Part shown: piece by piece, positions 25,014 to 33,743 of the stretch
Numbering within the stretch: the first letter of the stretch is position 1
How the letters are laid out: every line of letters starts with the position of its first letter
Assembly (NCBI GenBank): GCA_937885345.1
Contig: CAKZZH010000061.1
Location: 1-58,420, forward strand
From: an uncultured Lachnospiraceae bacterium
GTDB lineage: Bacteria; Bacillota; Clostridia; Lachnospirales; Lachnospiraceae
Length of the DNA: 58,420 bases
Reading direction: 5' to 3'
The notes under the pieces: model-generated
Seen by the model: only the letters and a program-made list of their open reading frames with translations
Database searches by the model: none
Told to the model about the DNA's origin: nothing
Translations under genes and position numbers: made by a program

Positions 25014-26399
25014 ATGGCTAAATATTTCGGTACGGACGGCTTCAGAGGGGAAGCTAACATCGGACTTACTGCGGATCATGCATATAAGGTCGGAAGATTT
25101 CTTGGATGGTATTACTGTGAGTGTAAGAGACAGAAGGGTGATGTGACACCTGCGACTGTAGTTATCGGTAAGGATACAAGAAGATCGTCTTATATGTTCG
25201 AATATGCGCTTGTTGCCGGGCTTGTAGCGTCAGGCGCCGATGCTTATATGCTTCATGTCACGACAACTCCTTCGGTTGCCTATGTTGCAAGAGTCGACTC
25301 TTTTGACTGCGGAATTATGATTTCTGCATCTCATAATCCTTATTATGATAACGGGATCAAGCTTATCAACGGTCAGGGCGAAAAGATGGATGAGGCTACG
25401 ATAGAACTTGTCGAGGCCTATCTTGACGGTTGCCTTGAGGTGTTCGGAAAGAAGTGGGACGAACTTCCCTACGCAACCAAGGATCACATCGGCACTACGG
25501 TGGATTATGCATCCGGCCGTAACAGATATATCGGATATCTTATTTCTCTTGGCATCTATTCTTTCAAGGGTATGAAGGTTGCTCTTGACTGTGCCAACGG
25601 TGCGTCATGGAATATTGCAAGAAGCGTTTTTGAAGCACTTGGCGCCAAGACCTATGTTATAAATGCGGAGCCTAACGGTATCAATATCAATAACAATGCC
25701 GGTTCCACGCATATTGAGGGTCTGCAGCAGTATGTCAAGGACAATAATCTCGATGTCGGATTCGCTTATGACGGCGATGCCGACAGATGTCTTTGCGTTG
25801 ATGAGAAGGGCAATGTTGTTGACGGAGATGCGATCCTCTATATCTATGGCTGTTATATGAAAGAGAGAGGTAAACTCCTTCAGAATACTGTAGTTACTAC
25901 GGTTATGAGTAATTTTGGATTATATAAGGCATTTGATGAAAAGGGTATCGGCTATGCCAAGACCGCGGTCGGCGACAAGTATGTATATGAATATATGACC
26001 AATAACGGCTGCAGACTTGGCGGTGAGCAGAGCGGACATATCATTTTCTCCAAGTATGCATCAACAGGTGACGGCATTCTTACTTCCCTCAAGATGATGG
26101 AGGTTATGCTTGCAAAGAAGAAGACACTTTCGGAGCTTGCCGCACCTCTTACCATATATCCTCAGGTTCTTGTGAATGTTAAGGTTAAGGATAAGGCCGC
26201 AGCTCAGGCTGATCCGGATGTTCAGGCTGCGGTTAAGAATGTTGAGAACAGCCTTGGCGATACAGGAAGGATCCTTGTAAGAGAATCCGGAACGGAGCCT
26301 CTTATAAGAGTAATGGTTGAAGCCCCCGAGAAAGAACTTTGCAAGAAATATGTCAATGATGTTGTTGACGTGATCAGGAGCAAGGGCCACGAAGCGTAA
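25014..26399 (+). CDS. glmM: Phosphoglucosamine mutase-like protein
   Basis: 461 residues. It converts glucosamine-6-phosphate to glucosamine-1-phosphate for cell-wall precursors. KYFGTDGFRGEAN is the N-terminal signature, ISASHNP holds the phosphoserine (Ser106), DGDADRCL binds magnesium and GGEQSGH recognises the sugar; RESGTEPLIRVM is the phosphate-binding C-terminal loop. It is slightly longer than the common 445-450 residues. AAAGGAG precedes the ATG. A phosphomannomutase/phosphoglucomutase role cannot be excluded, but GlmM motifs fit best. Confidence 0.9.
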   Translation: MAKYFGTDGFRGEANIGLTADHAYKVGRFLGWYYCECKRQKGDVTPATVVIGKDTRRSSYMFEYALVAGLVASGADAYMLHVTTTPSVAYVARVDSFDCGIMISASHNPYYDNGIKLINGQGEKMDEATIELVEAYLDGCLEVFGKKWDELPYATKDHIGTTVDYASGRNRYIGYLISLGIYSFKGMKVALDCANGASWNIARSVFEALGAKTYVINAEPNGININNNAGSTHIEGLQQYVKDNNLDVGFAYDGDADRCLCVDEKGNVVDGDAILYIYGCYMKERGKLLQNTVVTTVMSNFGLYKAFDEKGIGYAKTAVGDKYVYEYMTNNGCRLGGEQSGHIIFSKYASTGDGILTSLKMMEVMLAKKKTLSELAAPLTIYPQVLVNVKVKDKAAAQADPDVQAAVKNVENSLGDTGRILVRESGTEPLIRVMVEAPEKELCKKYVNDVVDVIRSKGHEA

Positions 26400-26472
26400 A
26401 ATACGCATAGACCCGCCTGGATGCGATGATTACTGAGAAGGATTTTATAATAAGGGGTGTGAGAATTATATA

Positions 26473-29400
26473 ATGGCATTGCAGATTCTAATGGGTGCAT
26501 CGGGTCACGGTAAGACCTACACCCTTTATAAACGACTGATTGATGAGTCGCTGCTTCACAGTGACCGAAGATATATTCTTATTGTGCCGGAGCAATCATC
26601 GCTCCAGGCACAGAAGGATATCGTCAGAATGCATCCCAATCACGGTGTGTTTAATATTGATGTTCTTACCTTTGGAAGGCTCGCATACAGAGTGTTTGAC
26701 GAGCTTGGTATTAAGTTGTCCGAAACTATCGACGACACAGGCAAGAATCTTATAATAAGGCGGATCATATCTGAGATCGGTAAAGATTTTAAGGTACTTA
26801 AAGTAACCAGAAAGCAGGGGATCGTAAGTGAGATCAAGTCACTTATATCCGAACTTAAGCAGTATGGGATCACTCCGGATGCTTTGGATGAGATCGCGGA
26901 TAAATTATCTTCATCCGAAGGTGCGCCGGGTGTTTCGCACTCAACTTCAGCCAAGATTTGCGAGATTAACAGTATATATAAGAGATTTGAAGAGATCATA
27001 AACGGCAAATACACGACCGTTGAGGATAAGCCTAAAATGCTTGCTGATGTTCTTTGCAGAAGCACTTTTTTTGACGGAGAGACAACTGTTGCTTTTGACG
27101 GCTTTACGGGATTTACCCCTGTGCAGCTTCTTATTTTACGCCGGATAGTTGAAAGGGCGGCTACCGTCATGGTTACCGTAACCATGCCGGATGATGAAGA
27201 ATACAATGTGGTAAGGGGCGAATCGGAGCTTTTTGGCATGAGTAAAACCATGATCAGACAGTGCGGACAGATTGCCGATGAACCCCATACCGATATGCAG
27301 TGTATAAGAATACAGACCGATGAGGGGGCATACCGTTTTGCCAAATCATCGGATCTTGATTTTTTGGAAAAAGAGCTTTTCAGATACAGAGATGCCGTGT
27401 ATGAGGGGGAGCCGGAGAATATAAAGCTCTACAGATGCGACAGTATAAGCCGCGAACTTATGATAACCGCGTCGGTCATACGCAGGCTTACGCAGTATAA
27501 GGGCATCAGATACAGGGATATTGCCATTATCACGGGTGATATGAATGCATATAGGGATGAGGCGAAGAGAATATTTTATGAAGCGGATATACCTGTTTTT
27601 ATCGATTCCAAGAGAAGCATTCTCGGCAATCCTCTCGTTGAATATATAAGGAGCGCGCTTAAAGTCATCAATGAGAATTATTCATATGACAGTGTTATGT
27701 CATATATCAAGAATGTTCTTTCAGGCTTTGAGGCTTCGGGCGTATATCTTCTTGAAAACTACATTCTCTCGCTCGGTATACGGGGCAAGAGCATGTGGAA
27801 TAAGCCTTTTACCTATAATTACAGAGGCAAGAAAGTAACCACCGATCAGGCGTATCTTGAAGAAGTAAATGCAATAAGAGAAGAATTTGCGGCTCAGATA
27901 AATGAACTTGAAGAGCTTCTTAAAGGTAATACCGGGGATATGATAAAAGGTCTCTATGAATTCCTCGAAAAGAGGAAAATATATGACAGGCTGACTCAAA
28001 TATCCGAGACACTTGACAACGAGAGACATGATGTTTTCCTGAGCATATACGCTCAGGTTATCGAACTTCTTGACAGAATCTATTCTCTTCAGGCGGACGA
28101 AGAGATTACAAAGCAGGAACTTGCGGAAGAACTTGATGCGGGCTTTGAGGAGATGAAAACCCGTATTATACCGGTGTCTCATGACTGTGTTATTCTCGGC
28201 GATGTTACAAGAAGCCGTCTTGAGCATGTTAAATACATGTTTGTTCTCGGTATGAATGAGGGACTTATTCCGGCCGGATATTCCAACAAAGGCATTCTTT
28301 CTGAGAGGGAAAGAGAACTGATCGACAGTATGGGAGTGGAACTTAAGCCTCTGCCTGCAGAGCAGATTTTCCAGCAGAATTTTTATCTCTATCTTAACCT
28401 TACAGAGCCCTCTGACGGACTTTATATTATGTATCATGATTACGATCTGACGGGCAGCGCCTGCAGTGAATCGAGGATGCTCGGAGCGATCCGTTCGATG
28501 TTCCCGTCTCTTAAAGAGCAGTATTATAGGCAGATCCCGCTTGAAGACACTCTGATCGGTAAGAAAGCAAGTGTCCATATTCTGGTCGATAATCTGGATT
28601 TAATTAAAAAAGATGACACTTTATGCGAAGAAGAAAAGCAAAAGAATAATGCCGAAATAACCAAACTCAGATCACTTTATGGCTATTATTCCGAAGGAGC
28701 CGGCAAAACTTCTCTAAGTGACGGCAGAGGGATCTTTGAGATCGTGGAGAAAATGACCGGCCCCAAGATGGGCATTTCAGGGGGACTTGCCGAACTGCTT
28801 TACGGTGATAAGACGCAAATAAATATAAGCGAGATTGAAAATTTCTCGGATTGTCCGTATAAGCATTTTGCGCAGTATGGTTTAAACCTTAAGGAAAGGC
28901 CTCTCTATGAGATAAATAATCTTGACAGAGGAACGATCAACCACAATGTCCTCAAATATATCGGCGATGAACTTGCAAAAGAAAATAAGGATTTTAGAAG
29001 CGCCGATGTAGACTATATCAAAAGTCTTATTCCGGCTGCTATTGATAAAGCATGCGAAGAGGAAAATGCTTTTTTTAAAGGCAGTAACACCAATGCTTAC
29101 CTAATGGGAAGGCTTCAGAGCATTCTGACTAAGAGCGTGGAGACACTTAGCAGCCAGATGAAAGTCGGAGATTTTGTAAGCTCCGAATATGAACGCAGGT
29201 TCAAAGTCCCTTATACGGATTTTACACTGGTGGGAACGATAGACAGGGTGGATACCCTTATTAAGGACGGAAAGGTCTATGTGAAGATAGTCGATTACAA
29301 ATCGGGCAGTAAGGTCTTTGATTACAATTTACTTCACAGAGGGCAGCAGATTCAGCTTCCGATATACATCAGGACTTATACGGATACCATGAATGATGCG

Positions 29401-29889
29401 CAGAAGGATAAGGATGAACCCATGCAGTATGAGATGGGTGCTATGTTCTACAACAAGCTTGATAATCCAATAATCCCGGAAGATGATTATAACCCGGCTG
29501 TCGGTTTTGCGGCGAGCATGAAGGCAAACGGTGTTGCGTGCGAGGAAATAGTAAGTAATATCGACAATACCTATGATCCCGAGGGCAAAGCAGACAGCGG
29601 GTATGCAACTTTAAAAGATAAAGCGACGATAAGCAGTGAGCATTTTAAACTGATCACGGATTATGCGATCGAGAAGGCAAGAGATACCATCAGATCAATA
29701 GACAAAGGTGTGATCGAGGCCAAACCGTATGATAAAGCATGTATGTGGTGTCCGTACTCACAAATATGTGGTTTTGATCCTGCTAATCCCGAGAATTATC
29801 GTAAGGCAGAGACGGTAGCAGACAAAAGCTCTGTAAAATGGGATAAATTCGATTTGAATCAGACTCCTGCCGATGATACTGAGGAATAA
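26473..29889 (+). CDS. addB: ATP-dependent helicase/nuclease subunit B
   Basis: 1138 residues. With AddA it forms the RecBCD-like enzyme that resects double-strand breaks and loads RecA. An N-terminal ATPase-like motif GASGHGKTYT is present. The C-terminal nuclease domain shows the iron-sulfur cysteines Cys794, Cys1090, Cys1093 and Cys1099 with the Cx2Cx5C spacing of Bacillus AddB, and the nuclease core VKIVDYKSGSK with the catalytic Asp and Lys. The gene is 73 bp after glmM and 3 bp before addA. Confidence 0.95.
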   Translation: MALQILMGASGHGKTYTLYKRLIDESLLHSDRRYILIVPEQSSLQAQKDIVRMHPNHGVFNIDVLTFGRLAYRVFDELGIKLSETIDDTGKNLIIRRIISEIGKDFKVLKVTRKQGIVSEIKSLISELKQYGITPDALDEIADKLSSSEGAPGVSHSTSAKICEINSIYKRFEEIINGKYTTVEDKPKMLADVLCRSTFFDGETTVAFDGFTGFTPVQLLILRRIVERAATVMVTVTMPDDEEYNVVRGESELFGMSKTMIRQCGQIADEPHTDMQCIRIQTDEGAYRFAKSSDLDFLEKELFRYRDAVYEGEPENIKLYRCDSISRELMITASVIRRLTQYKGIRYRDIAIITGDMNAYRDEAKRIFYEADIPVFIDSKRSILGNPLVEYIRSALKVINENYSYDSVMSYIKNVLSGFEASGVYLLENYILSLGIRGKSMWNKPFTYNYRGKKVTTDQAYLEEVNAIREEFAAQINELEELLKGNTGDMIKGLYEFLEKRKIYDRLTQISETLDNERHDVFLSIYAQVIELLDRIYSLQADEEITKQELAEELDAGFEEMKTRIIPVSHDCVILGDVTRSRLEHVKYMFVLGMNEGLIPAGYSNKGILSERERELIDSMGVELKPLPAEQIFQQNFYLYLNLTEPSDGLYIMYHDYDLTGSACSESRMLGAIRSMFPSLKEQYYRQIPLEDTLIGKKASVHILVDNLDLIKKDDTLCEEEKQKNNAEITKLRSLYGYYSEGAGKTSLSDGRGIFEIVEKMTGPKMGISGGLAELLYGDKTQINISEIENFSDCPYKHFAQYGLNLKERPLYEINNLDRGTINHNVLKYIGDELAKENKDFRSADVDYIKSLIPAAIDKACEEENAFFKGSNTNAYLMGRLQSILTKSVETLSSQMKVGDFVSSEYERRFKVPYTDFTLVGTIDRVDTLIKDGKVYVKIVDYKSGSKVFDYNLLHRGQQIQLPIYIRTYTDTMNDAQKDKDEPMQYEMGAMFYNKLDNPIIPEDDYNPAVGFAASMKANGVACEEIVSNIDNTYDPEGKADSGYATLKDKATISSEHFKLITDYAIEKARDTIRSIDKGVIEAKPYDKACMWCPYSQICGFDPANPENYRKAETVADKSSVKWDKFDLNQTPADDTEE

Positions 29890-29892
29890 AAT

Positions 29893-32800
29893 ATGGCAAA
29901 GATGACATGGTCCGAGGACCAGCTTAAAGCAATAGAATATAAGGACAGTAATATACTTGTAAGCGCTGCGGCAGGCTCAGGTAAAACCACTCTGCTGGTT
30001 GAGCGAATCGTAAGAAATGTCATAGCCGGAGAATATGATATCGACAGGCTTGTGGTTGTTACGTTCACAGTCAGTGCGGCATCGGATCTTAAGGCCAAGA
30101 TAGCCAAGGCACTCCTTGAAAAAGAAAAGGAATACAAGGATGATGAGAAGATCCGCACAAGGATAATCAAACAATTATCCCTTATTAACAGTGCGCTTAT
30201 TTCGACGATTGACAGTTTCTGCGGTTATATAGTCAAGAATTATTACAATACCATCGGCATAGAGCCCAATTACAGAATTGCTACCGAAGGTGAGAACAGT
30301 CTTGTAAAGAGGGATGTGTATGATGCCCTTCTTGAAGAATATTATTCCGATGCCTTAAATGACGAAGAGAAGAAGGATTTCTGTGATTTTATAGAAGCAT
30401 ATGCAGCCGGCAAGGATACCGAAAACTTCTACAGTATTATCTCTGAAATATATACAGCTGCGCAAAGTCAGCCATGGCCCATGGAGTGGATCAAGGGTCT
30501 TTGCATGCCTGCGGACTCTGCTGAGGATGTTAAGAAACTTCAGCTATTAAAGGACTTTATGACATATTTTAAGGGGGTTACTGCGCGGATCGCTCTGTGT
30601 TACCACGAATATGCAAATCTGTACAGAAGCGAACTTGCTGCTTTATCTGATACCGGTAATATAACCAATTCCAACAGAAAGGCCGCAGATATCCTCGATT
30701 CAGAGGCGGATTATTTTGATAAACTGAGCAATTGCGGCGACTATGATGAAGCATACAAGATCATCACAACATCTGACTTTAAGTTTGAAACAATGACCTT
30801 AAATAAAGATGTAGCGGATAATAAATATATAAAATATCACAGAGATATGTTCAAAGAATATTACCAAAAACAACTGTTACCTGTTTTTAAGACCGATATT
30901 GCAGGTATTGTAGAGGACAGTAAATATACTCAGAGATATATCAAAGTCCTGGTGAGATTTCTTACGGATTATACCGAGAGAGTGACAGAAGTTAAGCGCG
31001 AAAAGAACATCGTGGATTTTGCGGATATAGAGCACTATGCGCTTGATATTCTTGTTAAAAGAGGCGCAGGTGCGGACAAAACAGATGCAGGTGCGGGTGG
31101 ATGCGTGGCCGGCAGCGCGTGCAGATCATATACTCAGGTCGCAGACGAGCTTTCAGCATTTTTTGCGGAGATATATATTGATGAATATCAGGACAGCAAT
31201 ATGCTTCAGGAGACCATTCTTCAGAGCATTTCCAAGGAAAGATTCGGTAAATGCAATGTATTTATGGTTGGAGACGTTAAGCAGAGCATATACAAATTCC
31301 GTCTTGCCGATCCGGGCATTTTTATGGGCAAATACGACACCTATACCGATGAACGCCCGAACTGTAAAATACTTCTTAACGGCAATTACAGAAGTCGCAA
31401 GGGTATTCTTGATGCGACCAATTCTCTGTTTGAAATGTTTATGAGAAGAGATGTCGGAGGCATTGATTATACGGATGATGTTAAGCTTATCACATCGCGT
31501 AAATACGATAATATCGAATTTGACGACAGGGTTATGGTAAGATGTACCGAAGCTGCCAATAAGGCCGCTCTCAAAGAAAAAAATAACAGCAATGCTTATA
31601 TGGTCGCGGATATGATAGGCGATCTTGTTTCGCAGGGCTTTAAATACAGTGATATTGTTATACTTATAAGATCGGCCAATGCTAAGAGCAATCAATATGT
31701 AAATGTGCTTACATCGCTTAAAATACCCGTGATCGGTTCTTCCAAGAAAGGCTATTTTTCTTCATGGGAGATTCAGCTGATGCTGAGCTATCTGATGATC
31801 ATCGACAATCCCAGACAGGAAATCCATCTGGCAGCAGTTCTCAAGTCATATTTCTTCAGATTTACGGACGAAGAACTTGCGGATATTAAGGTCCATAGTC
31901 AAAACCGCAGGGGTGAGCTGTATGACAATCTTGTATTTTATTCGCAAAAAGACGAAAAATACAGTATGAAGGTTGCGGGTTTTCTGACTGCTTTAAAGAG
32001 CTATAAGGAATATTCGCTGACTCATACGATAAGTGAACTTTTGACGCAACTGATCTATGAGACCGGTTTTATTGACTATGTTAAGCAACAAGTCGGCGGT
32101 AAGATATCTTCAGGCAATCTGTCGATCCTGATAGCAAGAGCCGTTGAATTTGAGGGAACAAGTTACAGTGGGTTGTTTGATTTCTTAAGATATATTGATA
32201 CCTTTAAGAGTTTTAACAGTGATTTCGGTACATCAAATCCTTTGTCGCCTTCGGACGATGTGGTAAGGATTGAAAGCATTCATTCAAGCAAGGGGCTGTC
32301 ATATAAGGTTGTGATCCTTACCGAGACGGACGATAAATATAGCAATAAGGACTCGTCCGGCATGGTCTTTGTTGATAATAAATACGGATTGGGGATCGTC
32401 AAGGTCGATATCGATAAGCGCGTAAAATACGATACAACTTTATATAAAATGTTCGAGAAAATGATCAAACTCTCAACGATCGGAGAGGAACTGAGGCTCT
32501 TGTATGTTGCGATGACCAGAGCGGAAGACAAATTATGCATTGTTGGGACTCCTTCCGCTAAATTGCTTAATAATGGAATTGTGACTGCCGAGAAATGTAT
32601 AAATAATTCTCCGAGGGCCTTTTGCGAGTTCAAAACAAACTATATGTATCTGGTGCTTTCGTGTGTGTATCTGGACAGAGAGCATGGTACAAATCTTTTT
32701 GATTATTCCGAGTATGCTGCGGATAAGCTTGTTGATATTGAAAACAATCGGAATATGGCTTCTTCCAATCCGGATGTTGAAGACAGACTGGATATACTTA

Positions 32801-33603
32801 ATAACGCAGAGGTGAGCGAAGCATACACAAAGCTGATCAACGAGAGGCTTGATGATGTATACAGTCATGAGGGTATAATCGATCTGCGTGCCAAATATTC
32901 GGTATCGGATCTTAAGCATAAGGCAATGGAGGATGCGGGGCTTCCCGAAGCGCAGCTTTTTGAAGAGAAGAAGAACGGGCGTCCGGTGCCTCTGTTTGCA
33001 CAGACAGGAGTCCGGGCAACCGATTCGGTTTTACCGAATGGCGATAATGCAGGCACTCTCTATGGAAGCGCCGTACATAAAATGTTCGAGCTTCTTGATT
33101 ATGCAAGACTGGACGGCCTTGACGATGAGGGTATAATACAAGCTGTTGAGGATATGAAAGATGAGAGTGTTGCAAGCGGAAGACTTGGCGAGGAATATGC
33201 AGGTCTTATAAACGCGAAGCTTTTTGTACCTTTTATTCGAAGCGATCTTGGCCGGGATATGATGGGCGCTGCGCTTGACGGAAGGCTTCATAGGGAAGAG
33301 CCGTTTATTATGGAGGTGCCTGCGTCGAGAATAGACAGTAAATATCCGGATGATGAATTTGTTGTCGTTCAAGGAATAATAGATGCATTTTACCTTGAGT
33401 TCGGTGAGGACAGAACGGTTCCGACCGGCTGCATTGTGATCGACTACAAGACCGATAAAGTCGAAACCGAAGAGGAACTTGTCGATCGCTACAAAGCCCA
33501 GCTTTTGCTGTACCGTGAGGCTCTTATGAAGGTCACCGGAGCTCCGGTTTGTGAGTGTAAAATCTACTCAACCAGACTCGGCAAAGGAATCGATATTTCC
33601 TAA
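29893..33603 (+). CDS. addA: ATP-dependent helicase/nuclease subunit A
   Basis: 1236 residues. UvrD-like superfamily 1 helicase with a C-terminal nuclease. Walker A AAAGSGKTT (Lys31), motif II IDEYQDSN, motif III VGDVKQSIYKFR, motif V SIHSSKGLSYKVV, motif VI YVAMTRAEDKL, and the RecB-type nuclease motif CIVIDYKTDKV near the end. Three bp after addB, so co-translated. One low-complexity Ala/Gly insert with several Cys (near residues 395-413) lies before motif II and looks variable. Confidence 0.96.
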   Translation: MAKMTWSEDQLKAIEYKDSNILVSAAAGSGKTTLLVERIVRNVIAGEYDIDRLVVVTFTVSAASDLKAKIAKALLEKEKEYKDDEKIRTRIIKQLSLINSALISTIDSFCGYIVKNYYNTIGIEPNYRIATEGENSLVKRDVYDALLEEYYSDALNDEEKKDFCDFIEAYAAGKDTENFYSIISEIYTAAQSQPWPMEWIKGLCMPADSAEDVKKLQLLKDFMTYFKGVTARIALCYHEYANLYRSELAALSDTGNITNSNRKAADILDSEADYFDKLSNCGDYDEAYKIITTSDFKFETMTLNKDVADNKYIKYHRDMFKEYYQKQLLPVFKTDIAGIVEDSKYTQRYIKVLVRFLTDYTERVTEVKREKNIVDFADIEHYALDILVKRGAGADKTDAGAGGCVAGSACRSYTQVADELSAFFAEIYIDEYQDSNMLQETILQSISKERFGKCNVFMVGDVKQSIYKFRLADPGIFMGKYDTYTDERPNCKILLNGNYRSRKGILDATNSLFEMFMRRDVGGIDYTDDVKLITSRKYDNIEFDDRVMVRCTEAANKAALKEKNNSNAYMVADMIGDLVSQGFKYSDIVILIRSANAKSNQYVNVLTSLKIPVIGSSKKGYFSSWEIQLMLSYLMIIDNPRQEIHLAAVLKSYFFRFTDEELADIKVHSQNRRGELYDNLVFYSQKDEKYSMKVAGFLTALKSYKEYSLTHTISELLTQLIYETGFIDYVKQQVGGKISSGNLSILIARAVEFEGTSYSGLFDFLRYIDTFKSFNSDFGTSNPLSPSDDVVRIESIHSSKGLSYKVVILTETDDKYSNKDSSGMVFVDNKYGLGIVKVDIDKRVKYDTTLYKMFEKMIKLSTIGEELRLLYVAMTRAEDKLCIVGTPSAKLLNNGIVTAEKCINNSPRAFCEFKTNYMYLVLSCVYLDREHGTNLFDYSEYAADKLVDIENNRNMASSNPDVEDRLDILNNAEVSEAYTKLINERLDDVYSHEGIIDLRAKYSVSDLKHKAMEDAGLPEAQLFEEKKNGRPVPLFAQTGVRATDSVLPNGDNAGTLYGSAVHKMFELLDYARLDGLDDEGIIQAVEDMKDESVASGRLGEEYAGLINAKLFVPFIRSDLGRDMMGAALDGRLHREEPFIMEVPASRIDSKYPDDEFVVVQGIIDAFYLEFGEDRTVPTGCIVIDYKTDKVETEEELVDRYKAQLLLYREALMKVTGAPVCECKIYSTRLGKGIDIS

Positions 33604-33616
33604 AATAACAAAATAA

Positions 33617-33631
33617 ATCAATAATATTGAT
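33617..33631. promoter_or_regulatory. Perfect 15-bp inverted repeat upstream of the leuA-araC promoter
   Basis: ATCAATA-A-TATTGAT, centred at 33624 and 20 bp upstream of the proposed -35 hexamer. It is a candidate operator, perhaps for the AraC domain of the downstream protein. AT-rich palindromes can arise by chance, so this is only a candidate. Confidence 0.35.
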
Positions 33632-33643
33632 AAAAAATAATCA

Positions 33644-33672
33644 TTAAACTTTTCGAAAGGTTGTGCTAAAGT
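33644..33672 (+). promoter_or_regulatory. Possible promoter of leuA-araC
   Basis: TTAAAC (33644-33649), 17-bp spacer, TAAAGT (33667-33672). Both hexamers are weak, as expected for an activated promoter. A leader hairpin GTGCTC/GAGCAC (33703-33725) ends a few bases before the ribosome site GGAGAGGAG. No T-box or attenuator peptide is visible in the 140-bp gap. Confidence 0.4.
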
Positions 33673-33743
33673 CATTCTTGTTTACAGGAAGATATAGCGG
33701 ATGTGCTCGGGAAATGCAGGAGCACCGGAGAGGAGACTTTATA

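Noticed and set aside
27721..28578. 285-codon antisense frame inside addB
   Set aside because: No ribosome site or motif, and addB is conserved over the whole stretch.
33604..33743. T-box leader before the leuA fusion
   Set aside because: The 140 bp are too short, and no T-box sequence or terminator is seen.
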